Shown here piece after piece: positions 24,202-32,478 of a stretch of DNA of 36,530 nucleotides (position 1 is the stretch's first letter; the number at the start of each line of letters is the position of its first letter). Source of the stretch: Faecalicatena contorta (lineage in GTDB: Bacteria; Bacillota; Clostridia; Lachnospirales; Lachnospiraceae); NCBI RefSeq assembly GCF_021531995.1, contig NZ_JAFBIZ010000019.1, positions 1 through 36,530 of the forward strand. The letters run 5' to 3'. The notes below the pieces were generated by a model that worked only from the letters and a program-made list of their open reading frames with translations, ran no database searches and was not told the DNA's origin. Made by a program: the position numbers and the translations under genes.

Positions 24202-25293
24202 ATGAAATCAGAATTTTATCAGGGAAATCGTAAGCGGCTGTATGAAAAGCTTCCGGCAGGATCTATGCTTGTATTGTTTTCAGGAGAGGAAGTTACAAAG
24301 ACGAATGATGAGTACTATCCGTTTTTGCAGATCGCAGTTTTGTCTATTTGACGGGACTGGAATGCAAAGAAGCTGCGCTTTTCGCCATGAAAGATGCGGA
24401 GGGATCTGTCAGTGAGCGTTTGTACATATTGCCGCCGGATATGATGAAAGAAAGAAAGATGGACCGGTGTTCGTGAGAAACCACAGGAAGCGTCGGATAT
24501 ATCAGGAGTTGAAGAAATTCGTTTCTGCACGGACTTTGAGTCGGATTTCCGGAAAATGTCTGCAAATGGCAATTATGGGTCTTTGTATCTGGATCTGTAT
24601 CGTGTCAATGCTTCCGATATTGACCGTCCGGCACAGAGATTTCTTAGATATGTACAACAACATTTTCCGTATCTTCAGATTGGAAATGCGAATATCCTGA
24701 TCCGTGAACTGAGACTGATCAAGCAGCCGTGTGAAATCAAAGCTTTAAGAGAAGCAGAGAAGATTACAAAGACTGGTATTCTTGCAATGATGAAAAGTTC
24801 CAGACCGGGCATGTATGAGTATCAGTATAAGGCGGAATTTGATCATGCGCTCGGTCAGTTTGGACCGAAAGGACCGGGATTTCCGTCGATTATCTCTGCC
24901 GGAAAGAATAACTTCTGTATTCATTATTATTCATATCACGGACAGGCACAGGATGGTGATATGATCCTGAATGATGTGGGTGCAGAGATCCGCAGATATA
25001 ATTGTGAGCGATTGAAGGATGCCGGTGCGCTTGATTCCTATGACGAGATCGGAACCTATATGTGGCATGGCGGTGCACATCATATTGGATTCGATGTTCA
25101 TGATGTGGTAAGGACACCGGATGTCGTCGCACCGGGTATGGCATTCTGCATCGATGTGGGAATTTATCATGAAGAATGGGGCATCGGATTCCGTCTGGAG
25201 GATAACTGCCTGGTAACAGAGGACGGATGCGAGAACCTGTCGGCAGATATCCCGAGAACAATAGAAGACATTGAAGCTGTGATGAATGAATAA
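24202..25293 (+). pseudogene. M24-family Xaa-Pro aminopeptidase, broken
   Basis: A creatinase/prolidase-like metallopeptidase that would remove N-terminal residues before proline, now disrupted three ways. From ATG 24202 (AAGGGG upstream) the frame stops at TGA 24349 because a T-run at 24331-24335 is one base short of the expected FFADRSFVYLTGLE. A second shift at 24447-24458, where AAAG is present three times instead of two, restores the first frame. Later YNC at about 25005 passes directly to ERLKDAGALDSYDEIG, where intact relatives have 50-60 more residues, so a middle block is missing. Retained: DVGAEI, HGGAHHIGFDVHD, DVGIYHEEWGIGFRLEDN. Lost: the helical block between the first ligand and the His region. 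The segment 24556-25293 alone stays open. Confidence 0.8.
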
Positions 25294-25299
25294 AAAAGC

Positions 25300-25328
25300 T
25301 TGACGAAAGACGGATTCATTCTTATAAT
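25300..25328 (+). promoter_or_regulatory. promoter of the C39-HD pair
   Basis: TTGACG (25300-25305), 17 bases, TATAAT (25323-25328): near-consensus. The ATG at 25366 lies 37 bases downstream, behind GGAGG. Confidence 0.8.
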
Positions 25329-25365
25329 ACATACAAAACAGATAGGAAAACTTGGAGGAACGCTT

Positions 25366-25986
25366 ATGAAAAATCCACTTCATTATCAATTATCGGAATA
25401 TGATTGTGGACCGACGTCAATGTTGAATGCCATCAGCTTTTTATTTGATCGAGAAGAGATATCACCGGTCATTATTCGCAACATCATGCTATATTGTCTG
25501 GATTGTTACGACGGAAACGGTATTATGGGCAAGAAAGGAACCTCCTGTGCGGCGATGATGTTTCTCAGTAACTGGCTGAACGGATTCGGAAAGATTGGGC
25601 AGCTGTCGGTGTCCAGTCAGTATCTTGCAGGTAAAGACGTCTGGATTGGTAAGGAAAGCCTGGTGAATGATGCATTGTGCCGGGGCGGAGCTGTAGTGAT
25701 TCGTCTGTATTATGACTGTGCACATTATGTTCTGTTAACAGGAATACAGGATGGCAGGATTCTGATGTTTGATCCATACTATGTGGAAGAAAAGTATGAA
25801 GAACCAGGAATTGTGCAGGTGAAAGAACAGCCCTTCCATTATAACCGAATTGTAGATGAAGAGCGGTTTAACCGCGAAACAACGGGATTATATGCCCTGG
25901 GACCGGAGGGTGAGAGAGAGGCCGTAATTATCTATAATGACCGCACAAAGAAGACAATGGAAACAACCATCGAATATTTTATATAA
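25366..25986 (+). CDS. C39-like cysteine peptidase-fold protein
   Basis: A 206-aa protein of the peptidase C39-like superfamily (papain fold). The active-site Cys is in QLSEYDCGPTSMLNAISFLF, His in CAHYVLLTGI and Asp in LMFDPYY, in the right order and spacing. There is no signal peptide and no fused ABC transporter, so it is not a standard bacteriocin-processing exporter; a cytoplasmic peptidase, amidase or bilin/guanylyl-like fold variant is possible. ATG 25366 follows GGAGG; an open frame upstream to 25300 overlaps the promoter and is not used. The HD-domain gene begins at the stop codon, so the two are cotranscribed. Substrate unknown. Confidence 0.75.
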   Translation: MKNPLHYQLSEYDCGPTSMLNAISFLFDREEISPVIIRNIMLYCLDCYDGNGIMGKKGTSCAAMMFLSNWLNGFGKIGQLSVSSQYLAGKDVWIGKESLVNDALCRGGAVVIRLYYDCAHYVLLTGIQDGRILMFDPYYVEEKYEEPGIVQVKEQPFHYNRIVDEERFNRETTGLYALGPEGEREAVIIYNDRTKKTMETTIEYFI

Positions 25987-26009
25987 TGGAGAAAGAAGGA
26001 ATCAAAAGA

Positions 26010-26600
26010 ATGAATCAGTATATCAAACGGGAAGAAGCATGGAAATTATTATTAAAATATAATCAGGATTCCTTTCACCTTCAGCATGCGCTGACGGTAG
26101 AGGGCGTAATGAAATGGTATGCAGTTGAACTTGGATACCCGGAAGAAGCAGAATACTGGGGAATCGTCGGGCTGCTTCATGATATCGATTTTGAACAGTA
26201 CCCGGAAGAACATTGTATCAAGGCCCCGGAACTGTTGCGTGAAGCCGGAGTAGGGGAAGATATTATTCATGCAGTCTGCAGTCACGGGTATGCTTTAACG
26301 GTAGATGTAAAGCCGGAGCATGAGATGGAAAAAGTCCTGTATGCAGTAGACGAGCTTACGGGGCTGATCGGTGCCGCGGCACTGATGCGTCCGTCAAAAA
26401 GTGTTCAGGATATGGAAGTGAAGTCCATTAAGAAGAAGTATAAAAGCAAAAACTTTGCTGCAGGATGCTCCAGAGAAGTGATCGAGCGTGGTGCGGACAT
26501 GTTGGGATGGGAACTGAACACGCTGATAGAAAAAACCATTGATGCGATGAGATCCTGTGAAGAAGAGATACAAAGAGCGATGAAGGAGATGAAGGAATAG
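26010..26600 (+). CDS. HD-domain (HDIG-type) hydrolase
   Basis: A 196-aa HD-superfamily metal-dependent phosphohydrolase. Visible ligands: His in QHALTVEGVMKWYA, the HD pair in VGLLHDIDFEQYP, His in VCSHGYALTVD and Asp in YAVDELTGLIG. Such small HD proteins hydrolyse phosphate esters of nucleotides; the substrate here is unknown. The start is ATG 26010 with AAGGA about 10 bases before; an in-frame ATG at 25986 overlaps the TAA of the C39-like gene (TAATG) and could also be used by reinitiation. It ends at an intrinsic terminator. Confidence 0.85.
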   Translation: MNQYIKREEAWKLLLKYNQDSFHLQHALTVEGVMKWYAVELGYPEEAEYWGIVGLLHDIDFEQYPEEHCIKAPELLREAGVGEDIIHAVCSHGYALTVDVKPEHEMEKVLYAVDELTGLIGAAALMRPSKSVQDMEVKSIKKKYKSKNFAAGCSREVIERGADMLGWELNTLIEKTIDAMRSCEEEIQRAMKEMKE

Positions 26601-26629
26601 AGGAGACATACTCCTCTATTTATTTTTTC
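26596..26629 (+). terminator. intrinsic terminator
   Basis: A 10-bp perfect stem AATAGAGGAG/CTCCTCTATT with a 5-base loop, followed by TATTTTTT. The stem begins inside the stop codon of the HD gene. Confidence 0.85.
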
Positions 26630-26630
26630 A

Positions 26631-26658
26631 TTGAAATATCCACAATATTTGTTATACT
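26631..26658 (+). promoter_or_regulatory. promoter of the second intact MATE gene
   Basis: TTGAAA (26631-26636), 16-base spacer, TATACT (26653-26658), placed immediately after the upstream terminator; ATG at 26697 follows GGGGGAA. Confidence 0.65.
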
Positions 26659-26696
26659 GAGAAACAGTAAAAAGTAAGTACTATCTGGGGGAAATC

Positions 26697-28013
26697 ATGG
26701 TCAGTGAGAAAGTAACAACAGAAAACAGGATTGAGAGCCAATTTGCACGATATGTCTCTCAGAACATACTGGGAATGATCGGGATATCTGCCTACGTACT
26801 GGCAGATACCTTTTTTATCTCAAAAGCAGAAGGTGCAGATGGAATTACTGCGCTGAATCTGGTGCTTCCGATCTATAGTCTGATCTTTGGAGTCGGAGCG
26901 ATGATCGGAGTGGGGGCTGCAACGAAATTCAATATTCTTCGGGCAAGGAAAGACAAAAAGGCAGATGAATTTTTTTCAAATGCGCTGATTTTTGCGCTGA
27001 TCTTTGGAATCGTGTTTATCAGTGTGGGGATATTCGTACCGGGAAAACTGATCACATTTCTTGGAGGAGATGCGAAGATTGTCGCAGTAGGTACCTCATA
27101 TACCAGAATCTTTCTGTTATTTGCTCCATTTTTTATGGGAAATCACATTTGTAATGCATTTGTAAGAAATGACGGAAGTCCGTCTCTTGCGATGCAGGCG
27201 ACACTTTTCAGCAGTCTGTTTAATATTGTGATGGATTATGTGTTGATGTTTCCGCTTGGTATGGGTATGGCGGGAGCCGCGCTGGCAACTGCGTTTTCGC
27301 CGGTTGTGGGAATTCTGATGTGCTGTCGGCATTTTTTCTCGAAGAGGAGCACTATTCGATGGGTATGGCGCAGACCTTCACTGAAACGGCTGATCGAAGC
27401 ATGTCAGCTTGGAATGTCGGCGTTCATTGGTGAGATTGCTTCCGGAGTGACGACGGTGATCTTCAACTTTCTGATTCTGGAACTTGCGGGAAATAACGGG
27501 GTAGCAGCGTATGGAATCGTTGCAAATACGGCAATCGTCGCGACTTCCATATTCAATGGTGTATCACAAGGGTCACAACCACTTTTTAGTAAATGCTATG
27601 GAAAGGGAGAGAGGGAATCCGTAAGAAAGATTCTGAAAATGGCAGTTGGAACAGCGATCGTGCTTGCGATACTGGTTGTTATGGTGACCAATATCTTTAC
27701 AGAACCAATCGTGCATGTATTTAATAGTGAGCAGAATGAACAGATGGCGACATATGCGTTGGAAGGTGTCAGGCTTTACTTCATAGGATTCCTGTTTGCG
27801 GGCTTTAATATGGTGGGATCTGGATATCTGGGAGCAACTGAGAAGGCAGGATGGGCATTTTTTACCTCAGTTGTGAGAGGTGTACTTGCAATCAGCATGT
27901 GTGCATATATACTGTCCCGGTTGATCGGAATGACCGGAATATGGCTTGCATTTCCGGCGGCAGAACTTCTGACTGCCGCCTTAATGATCGCTGCGATTCA
28001 AAAAAGTATGTAA
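26697..28013 (+). CDS. MATE-family efflux transporter (MepA-like)
   Basis: A 438-aa pump with about 12 helices. It resembles the MepA branch: VSQNILGMIGISAYVLADTF, then FFISKAEGADGITALNLVLP, GVGAATKFNILRARKDKK and, in the second bundle, IFNGVSQGSQPLFSKCYGKG. It would export cationic compounds by Na+ or H+ exchange. It is intact, has its own promoter, and lies convergent with the GNAT gene. No MarR-type regulator is adjacent (the only MarR trace in the window is at 4.6 kb). Substrate unknown. Confidence 0.9.
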   Translation: MVSEKVTTENRIESQFARYVSQNILGMIGISAYVLADTFFISKAEGADGITALNLVLPIYSLIFGVGAMIGVGAATKFNILRARKDKKADEFFSNALIFALIFGIVFISVGIFVPGKLITFLGGDAKIVAVGTSYTRIFLLFAPFFMGNHICNAFVRNDGSPSLAMQATLFSSLFNIVMDYVLMFPLGMGMAGAALATAFSPVVGILMCCRHFFSKRSTIRWVWRRPSLKRLIEACQLGMSAFIGEIASGVTTVIFNFLILELAGNNGVAAYGIVANTAIVATSIFNGVSQGSQPLFSKCYGKGERESVRKILKMAVGTAIVLAILVVMVTNIFTEPIVHVFNSEQNEQMATYALEGVRLYFIGFLFAGFNMVGSGYLGATEKAGWAFFTSVVRGVLAISMCAYILSRLIGMTGIWLAFPAAELLTAALMIAAIQKSM

Positions 28014-28098
28014 TTTATGAAATTATATTGACCAACATAAGGATCAGAAGTTATGGAAAGGTGCTGGTCGTTAGACACTGTCCCCCTTTCGAACAGAT

Positions 28099-28617
28099 CT
28101 ACAAAAGCAGTCCCATAACATACAGATCGTAATATACGCCGTCTACACGCGTTTGATTACGCATACGCCCTTCAATCTCAAATCCAAACTTTTCATACAG
28201 CTTTACAGCAACTTCATTTGCGCAAAGAGTATCCAGCTGAATTCTTGTGGTAATTCCGTTGTGTTTGCAGAAATCAATCAGCTGACGGATGATCTCACTT
28301 CCGATTCCTTTTTTCGGATACTTTTGTGCGACCACGATTCCAAGTTCGCCCTGATGGCGGGATTTGATCTTGTTGCCGGAATGGATGGTTCCAATGCCGG
28401 CAATTTCCGCTCCGTCCATGGCAAGGACCATGATACTTGCCGGATGTGCATTGGTAGCCAGAATGTCTTCCTGCTGCTGTTCTTCGTTCATTGGATATTC
28501 ATCCTTTTCGAAGCTGAGATAAAATGTCTCTCCGCCTACGTAATTGTAGAAGTCTACAATCTTTCCGGCATCCGTAACAACGGCTTCACGATAGATAATA
28601 TTGCCTGTTTCACACAT
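28099..28617 (-). CDS. GNAT-family N-acetyltransferase
   Basis: A 172-aa acetyltransferase using acetyl-CoA. The central strand and pyrophosphate loop are recognisable: GELGIVVAQKYPKKGIGSEI (QxxGxG/A loop), then LDTLCANEVAVKLYEKFGFE and the final EGRMRNQTRVDGVYYDLYVM, typical of RimJ/RimL-like members. The acceptor cannot be deduced. It is the last gene of a minus-strand operon after two DegV genes, with a 28-base gap. ATG 28617 is chosen because everything upstream overlaps the DegV gene; its ribosome-binding site (AAAAGAACG) is poor, so coupling to DegV translation is likely. Confidence 0.85.
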   Translation of the reverse strand: MCETGNIIYREAVVTDAGKIVDFYNYVGGETFYLSFEKDEYPMNEEQQQEDILATNAHPASIMVLAMDGAEIAGIGTIHSGNKIKSRHQGELGIVVAQKYPKKGIGSEIIRQLIDFCKHNGITTRIQLDTLCANEVAVKLYEKFGFEIEGRMRNQTRVDGVYYDLYVMGLLL

Positions 28618-28645
28618 GATACGTTCTTTTGTGTGTATGAAAAAA

Positions 28646-29515
28646 TTAATCTTCCGCAACAATACTGATTCCGGTACCGTAAGCTTTTGGGCCAACATGG
28701 CATCCGACACTGTAAGATAATGGATCAAAGTATACAAAGGAACCGGGGAACGCTGCTTCCAGCATCTGTTTCCACTCATTTGCTTCGTCTGTCGTCAGAT
28801 TGGCACCCGCTGCACCGATCATGAGACGGTCTGCCGGAACATCTGAAAAACGGGTTTTTCTGTCATTTTGCAGAGCCTCCACCATCCTGGATTTGCATTT
28901 TTTCATGCCGCGAAGCTTGGCAAATGCATCCAGTTTTTCGCCCTGAATGGTCAGAAGAGGCTTGATATTAAGAACAGCACCCAGTGCAGCACCTGCAGGT
29001 GTAACTCTGCCGCCTTTTTTCAGGAATTCCAAAGTGTCCACTGCAATATAGATGCTGGAGTTATAAGCATCGGCTTCCAGTTCTTTTTTGATCTCTTTTG
29101 CAGAGAATCCTTTGTCTGCAAGTTTTTTTGCATGAATCACAGAAGCCTTCTGGGTAACAGAGATTCTGTGATTGTCAGCCACCATGACCTTGCCGTCATA
29201 GTCTGCAGACAGACTGATTGCGGTATGACAGGAAGTACTCAAGCCACTGGACATTGGAATATGGATGATCTCATCATATCCTTCTTCCAGAATCTGATCC
29301 CACATATCCATAACGCTGGCCGGGGAAGGCTGAGAAGTAGATACATCTTTTCCGCTTTTTAAGCTTTCATAAAATTCTTTCTCTGTAAGGTCAATGCCTT
29401 CGTAGCGTGTCTCTTCATCCATGATAACAGGCATGGGAAGAAGAAAGATTCCCATGGATCTGGCTTCCTGCTGGCTGATTCCGCTGTTTGTGTCTGTCAT
29501 AACAGCTGTTTTCAT
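28646..29515 (-). CDS. DegV-family fatty-acid-binding protein
   Basis: A 289-aa DegV/FakB-type protein that binds a fatty acid and, with a FakA kinase, presents it for phosphorylation. It shows the opening VMTDTNSGISQQEARSMGI, the STSQPSPASV lid region, PMSSGLSTSCHTA and the late VGCHVGPKAYGTG carboxylate-binding region. ATG 29515 follows AAAGGAGG. It is preceded in the same operon by a second, divergent DegV copy, so the cell probably keeps two fatty-acid specificities. No FakA gene is within the window. Confidence 0.9.
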   Translation of the reverse strand: MKTAVMTDTNSGISQQEARSMGIFLLPMPVIMDEETRYEGIDLTEKEFYESLKSGKDVSTSQPSPASVMDMWDQILEEGYDEIIHIPMSSGLSTSCHTAISLSADYDGKVMVADNHRISVTQKASVIHAKKLADKGFSAKEIKKELEADAYNSSIYIAVDTLEFLKKGGRVTPAGAALGAVLNIKPLLTIQGEKLDAFAKLRGMKKCKSRMVEALQNDRKTRFSDVPADRLMIGAAGANLTTDEANEWKQMLEAAFPGSFVYFDPLSYSVGCHVGPKAYGTGISIVAED

Positions 29516-29545
29516 AGGTGGAAAACCTCCTTTGTTGATATATTT

Positions 29546-30433
29546 TTAATCGATTCGTTCCTTTCCCCAGAAGAATAGTGCAACAGTTCCGGGACCTGTG
29601 TGACTTCCGATGGTAGTACCGACACTGTAGATCTCAACACGTCCGTTTAACTTTGGAAAACGAGATTCTACCAGGTCAGCAACGGCTCTGGCATCTTCAT
29701 AACAGCCGGAATGTGAGATGTAGCATTTTCCGGAATAATTCAGTCCATTGTCAGCATATTCTTCCATTTTATCTACAGTTGCACGAATGACTTTTTTCTT
29801 CGTGCGGATTTTGCAGCGTGGGATCAGATGGCCTTCATGATCCATATTTAACAACGGGCATATATTCAGAGCACCGCCAAACAATCCGGCTGCTTTGGAG
29901 ATTCTGCCGCCTTTTACATAGAATGTCAGATCGGTAGAGAAAAACCAGTGATTCAGATGCAGCTTATGTGTTTCTGCATAATCCCGGACTTCCTCGATGC
30001 TTTTGCCTTCGTCACGAAGATCAGCCAGTTGATCCATCAAAAGGCCATAACCGGAAGATGCTCCAAGAGAATCAACGATATAGATCTTACGGTTCGGGTA
30101 GCGTTCTTCCAATTCGGACTTTGCGATCATGGCTGAATTGATGACACCGGAGATTCCCGAGGAGAGACATACGTGAAGGATATCTTTTCCCGCTTTCAGA
30201 AACTCCTCAAAATACGCTTCAAATTCATCTGCATTGACTTGAGAAGTCTTTGTCTCAGCACCATCAGCCATTGCTTTGTAAAACTGGTCGAATGGAATCG
30301 ACTTGCCAAGATCATCGGCATATTCTTTCCCATTTAATTCAAAATGGAAGCAAATATAAGAAATATCGCGTGCTTTAAAATGTTCTTCTGTAAGGTCTGC
30401 TGTGGAACAGCAACTGATAATAAAATTACTCAT
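29546..30433 (-). CDS. DegV-family fatty-acid-binding protein, second copy
   Basis: A 295-aa DegV relative, clearly different from its neighbour (start FIISCCSTADLTEEHFKARD, then SSGISGVINSAMIAKSELEE, LTFYVKGGRISKAAGLFGGA and TTIGSHTGPGTVALFFWG). The Cys-Cys-Ser at positions 6-8 replaces the usual Asp-Ser opening. The start is ATG 30433; ATG 30442, only 3 bases after GGAG, is an alternative. A longer open frame continues upstream but crosses the promoter and the divergent gene. It is the first gene of the DegV-DegV-GNAT operon, with a 30-base gap to the next. Confidence 0.85.
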   Translation of the reverse strand: MSNFIISCCSTADLTEEHFKARDISYICFHFELNGKEYADDLGKSIPFDQFYKAMADGAETKTSQVNADEFEAYFEEFLKAGKDILHVCLSSGISGVINSAMIAKSELEERYPNRKIYIVDSLGASSGYGLLMDQLADLRDEGKSIEEVRDYAETHKLHLNHWFFSTDLTFYVKGGRISKAAGLFGGALNICPLLNMDHEGHLIPRCKIRTKKKVIRATVDKMEEYADNGLNYSGKCYISHSGCYEDARAVADLVESRFPKLNGRVEIYSVGTTIGSHTGPGTVALFFWGKERID

Positions 30434-30491
30434 GTTTATCATACACTCCTTTCTGGAAATCAAAGAAACTTCAAGTATTCTAAACATCAAA

Positions 30492-30520
30492 ATTGTAACA
30501 TTTTCATGCAACAAATTCAA
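30492..30520 (-). promoter_or_regulatory. promoter of the DegV operon
   Basis: On the minus strand TTGAAT (30520-30515), a 17-base spacer and TACAAT (30497-30492), about 58 bases before the DegV start. Confidence 0.65.
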
Positions 30521-30558
30521 CATTTCCACAAGGAACAGAAAGAAATCTCCGAAAATTA

Positions 30559-30567
30559 TGCTATACT
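30559..30567 (+). promoter_or_regulatory. extended -10 promoter of the radical-SAM gene
   Basis: TGCTATACT is an extended -10 (TGnTATACT). No good -35 is seen. It lies divergent to the DegV promoter, 39 bases upstream of it, and 51 bases before ATG 30619. Confidence 0.5.
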
Positions 30568-30618
30568 GACTGCAGAAATAATAATATCTAAAAAATATTA
30601 TATGAGTGGAGGATAAAT

Positions 30619-31521
30619 ATGAGAATGCATATGGAAGAATGCAGATTATGTCCGCGAAATTGTAAAGTAAACAGAAATAAGGGACAAACAGGATACTGTG
30701 GAGCATCTGAAGAACTTGTTGTTGCCCGCGCTGCTCTTCACATGTGGGAAGAGCCCTGTATATCAGGAACTTCCGGATCCGGAGCGGTGTTCTTTTCCGG
30801 ATGCCCCATGCGCTGCAAATTCTGCCAGAATTATCAGATCGCAGCTTCGAAAAGAGGAAAAGCCATATCGATCGAACGGATGGCACAGATCTTTCTGGAA
30901 CTTCAGGAAAAGGGAGCTGCTAATATCAATCTGGTCACGCCGACACATTACACTCCGCACATCATAGAAGCACTGGATATAGCCAGAGACAATGGTCTGC
31001 ATCTTCCGATCGTATATAACACCAGCGGATATGAAAAGCCAGAGACATTGAAAACACTGGAAGGATACGTAGATATCTATCTTCCGGACTTTAAGTACAT
31101 GGACAATGTACTGGCAACGGAATATTCCAATGCTCCGGATTATCCGGAATATGCAAAAAAGGCACTGAAGGAGATGGTAAGACAGACCGGAACACTGAAG
31201 ATGGATGAAAGAACCGGGATGGCACTTTCAGGCGTAATCGTACGGCATCTGGTGCTTCCGGGACATGTAAAAAATTCAAAAGCAGTACTGCGATATCTGT
31301 ATGAGACCTATGGCAACCATATCTATATCAGTATTATGAATCAGTATACGCCGATGCCGCAGGTCAGAGAATACAAGAACCTTAGTCGTAAGGTAACAAA
31401 AAGAGAGTATGAAAAAGTCATGGAGTATGCATTGGAATTAGGGATAGAATGCGGATTTTTCCAGGAAGGAGATGTGGCAGAAGAAAGCTTCATCCCGGAA
31501 TTCGATAACGAAGGAGTATAA
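30619..31521 (+). CDS. radical SAM protein, PFL-activase-like
   Basis: A 300-aa radical S-adenosylmethionine enzyme. The cluster motif CX3CX2C is SGCPMRCKFCQN. The N-terminus carries an extra Cys motif (CRLCPRNCKVNRNKGQTGYC) as in the AmmeMemoRadiSam/PflA-related uncharacterised radical-SAM group. Other landmarks are NLVTPTHYTPHIIEALDIA, GYVDIYLPDFKYMDN and IMNQYTPMPQV. The family is sometimes annotated as pyruvate formate-lyase activase, but no glycyl-radical enzyme gene lies near, so the target is unknown. GGAGG precedes ATG. It is transcribed divergently from the DegV operon and convergent with the HAD gene. Confidence 0.85.
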   Translation: MRMHMEECRLCPRNCKVNRNKGQTGYCGASEELVVARAALHMWEEPCISGTSGSGAVFFSGCPMRCKFCQNYQIAASKRGKAISIERMAQIFLELQEKGAANINLVTPTHYTPHIIEALDIARDNGLHLPIVYNTSGYEKPETLKTLEGYVDIYLPDFKYMDNVLATEYSNAPDYPEYAKKALKEMVRQTGTLKMDERTGMALSGVIVRHLVLPGHVKNSKAVLRYLYETYGNHIYISIMNQYTPMPQVREYKNLSRKVTKREYEKVMEYALELGIECGFFQEGDVAEESFIPEFDNEGV

Positions 31522-31558
31522 AAATCCCGTCACAGGATATCGAGCTTTAAACAGAACA

Positions 31559-31629
31559 ATCATCGATAGTTACAAGAAAAGCTGAGGTAAGCGAATCAGC
31601 GTCGAAGCGTTCTTATAACTATCGATGAT
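31559..31629. repeat. long imperfect inverted repeat
   Basis: Two 20-base arms (31559-31578 and 31610-31629) pair with one mismatch (C/A), around a 31-base centre that contains a smaller GCTGA/TCAGC stem. It fills the gap between convergent genes but has no T-run on either side, so it is not a standard terminator. It could be a palindromic REP/MITE-like unit or an RNA-stabilising 3' structure. Confidence 0.65.
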
Positions 31630-31642
31630 GTCAGGCTTAGAA

Positions 31643-32467
31643 TCATCTCATAAATTGATTGATCACATGAAGTACTCCGTCCTCATCATTGGAGCGCGTT
31701 ACATAATCTGCCTTCTCCAGCACAGCTGGCTGGGCATTGGCCATTGCGACTCCAAGTCCGGCGGTCTCGATCATGGTAATGTCATTATACCCGTCTCCGC
31801 AGCAGATCATCTGCTCTGCAGTAAGACCGATGCTCGTCAGCAGCCGGAGCAGAGAATGTGCCTTATCGATACAGGGCGGCATGACTTCCAGGAAAAACGG
31901 GTCGGAGCAGTAGATGTTGAGTGTGGACCGGAAATGATCTCTTAACCGCTTTTGAATCTGCTGCAATACTTCGGGATCTCCGGGGATCAGAATCTTATTG
32001 GATTCCTTCGGGATGTACTGCAGGAAGTCTTCCCCGACGCAGTCGATGGGTGTGTGATTGATAAAGGACTCCAGTTCGGTGTATTGATTTGGACGAAAGC
32101 CGGAGATCAGTCTGTCCGGAGGATATGCAAGGATATCGATTCCGGTATCTTTGTATTCACTGGCAATCTGATATACAGGTTCGAAGCACCAGGTCGGAAG
32201 TGTCTTGTTGTAGATGGCGTTACCGGTACGGCAATCGGTAATCCGGGCACCGTTAAAAGACAGAATATAGCTTCCGTATGTTTCCAGATGCAGCTGCTTT
32301 GCAAGGGGGAGAACTCCTCTGGTAGGACGCCCGCTTGCAAGAACTACTTTCTTTCCGGCCTTCTGTATGTCAATGAGTGCTTCTAAAGTGGGTCTGGTAA
32401 TCTCTTTTTTGGAGTTGGTAAGTGTACCGTCCAGATCGAGAGCTAGTATCTGATAATCCATAGTCAT
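31643..32467 (-). CDS. HAD-superfamily hydrolase, Cof type
   Basis: A 274-aa HAD phosphatase of the Cof/IIB subfamily. Motif I is ILALDLDGTLTNSKKEI, motif II VVLASGRPTRGV, motif III a Lys before the C-terminus, motif IV MICCGDGYNDITMIETAGLG. It dephosphorylates small sugar phosphates or cofactors such as flavins; specificity is not readable. It is the last gene of the pncB-ddl-murF operon, 11 bases after murF. ATG 32467 follows ACAGGAG at 5 bases. Confidence 0.88.
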   Translation of the reverse strand: MTMDYQILALDLDGTLTNSKKEITRPTLEALIDIQKAGKKVVLASGRPTRGVLPLAKQLHLETYGSYILSFNGARITDCRTGNAIYNKTLPTWCFEPVYQIASEYKDTGIDILAYPPDRLISGFRPNQYTELESFINHTPIDCVGEDFLQYIPKESNKILIPGDPEVLQQIQKRLRDHFRSTLNIYCSDPFFLEVMPPCIDKAHSLLRLLTSIGLTAEQMICCGDGYNDITMIETAGLGVAMANAQPAVLEKADYVTRSNDEDGVLHVINQFMR

Positions 32468-32478
32468 TCATTCTCCTG

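Noticed and set aside
24447-24458. (AAAG)3 as a phase-variation switch
   Set aside because: Three units are too few for efficient switching, and the gene also lacks an internal block, so no unit number would restore it.
28153-29362. Plus-strand open frames opposite the GNAT and DegV genes
   Set aside because: Both are mirror frames of recognised minus-strand genes; they have no start signals and unnatural composition.
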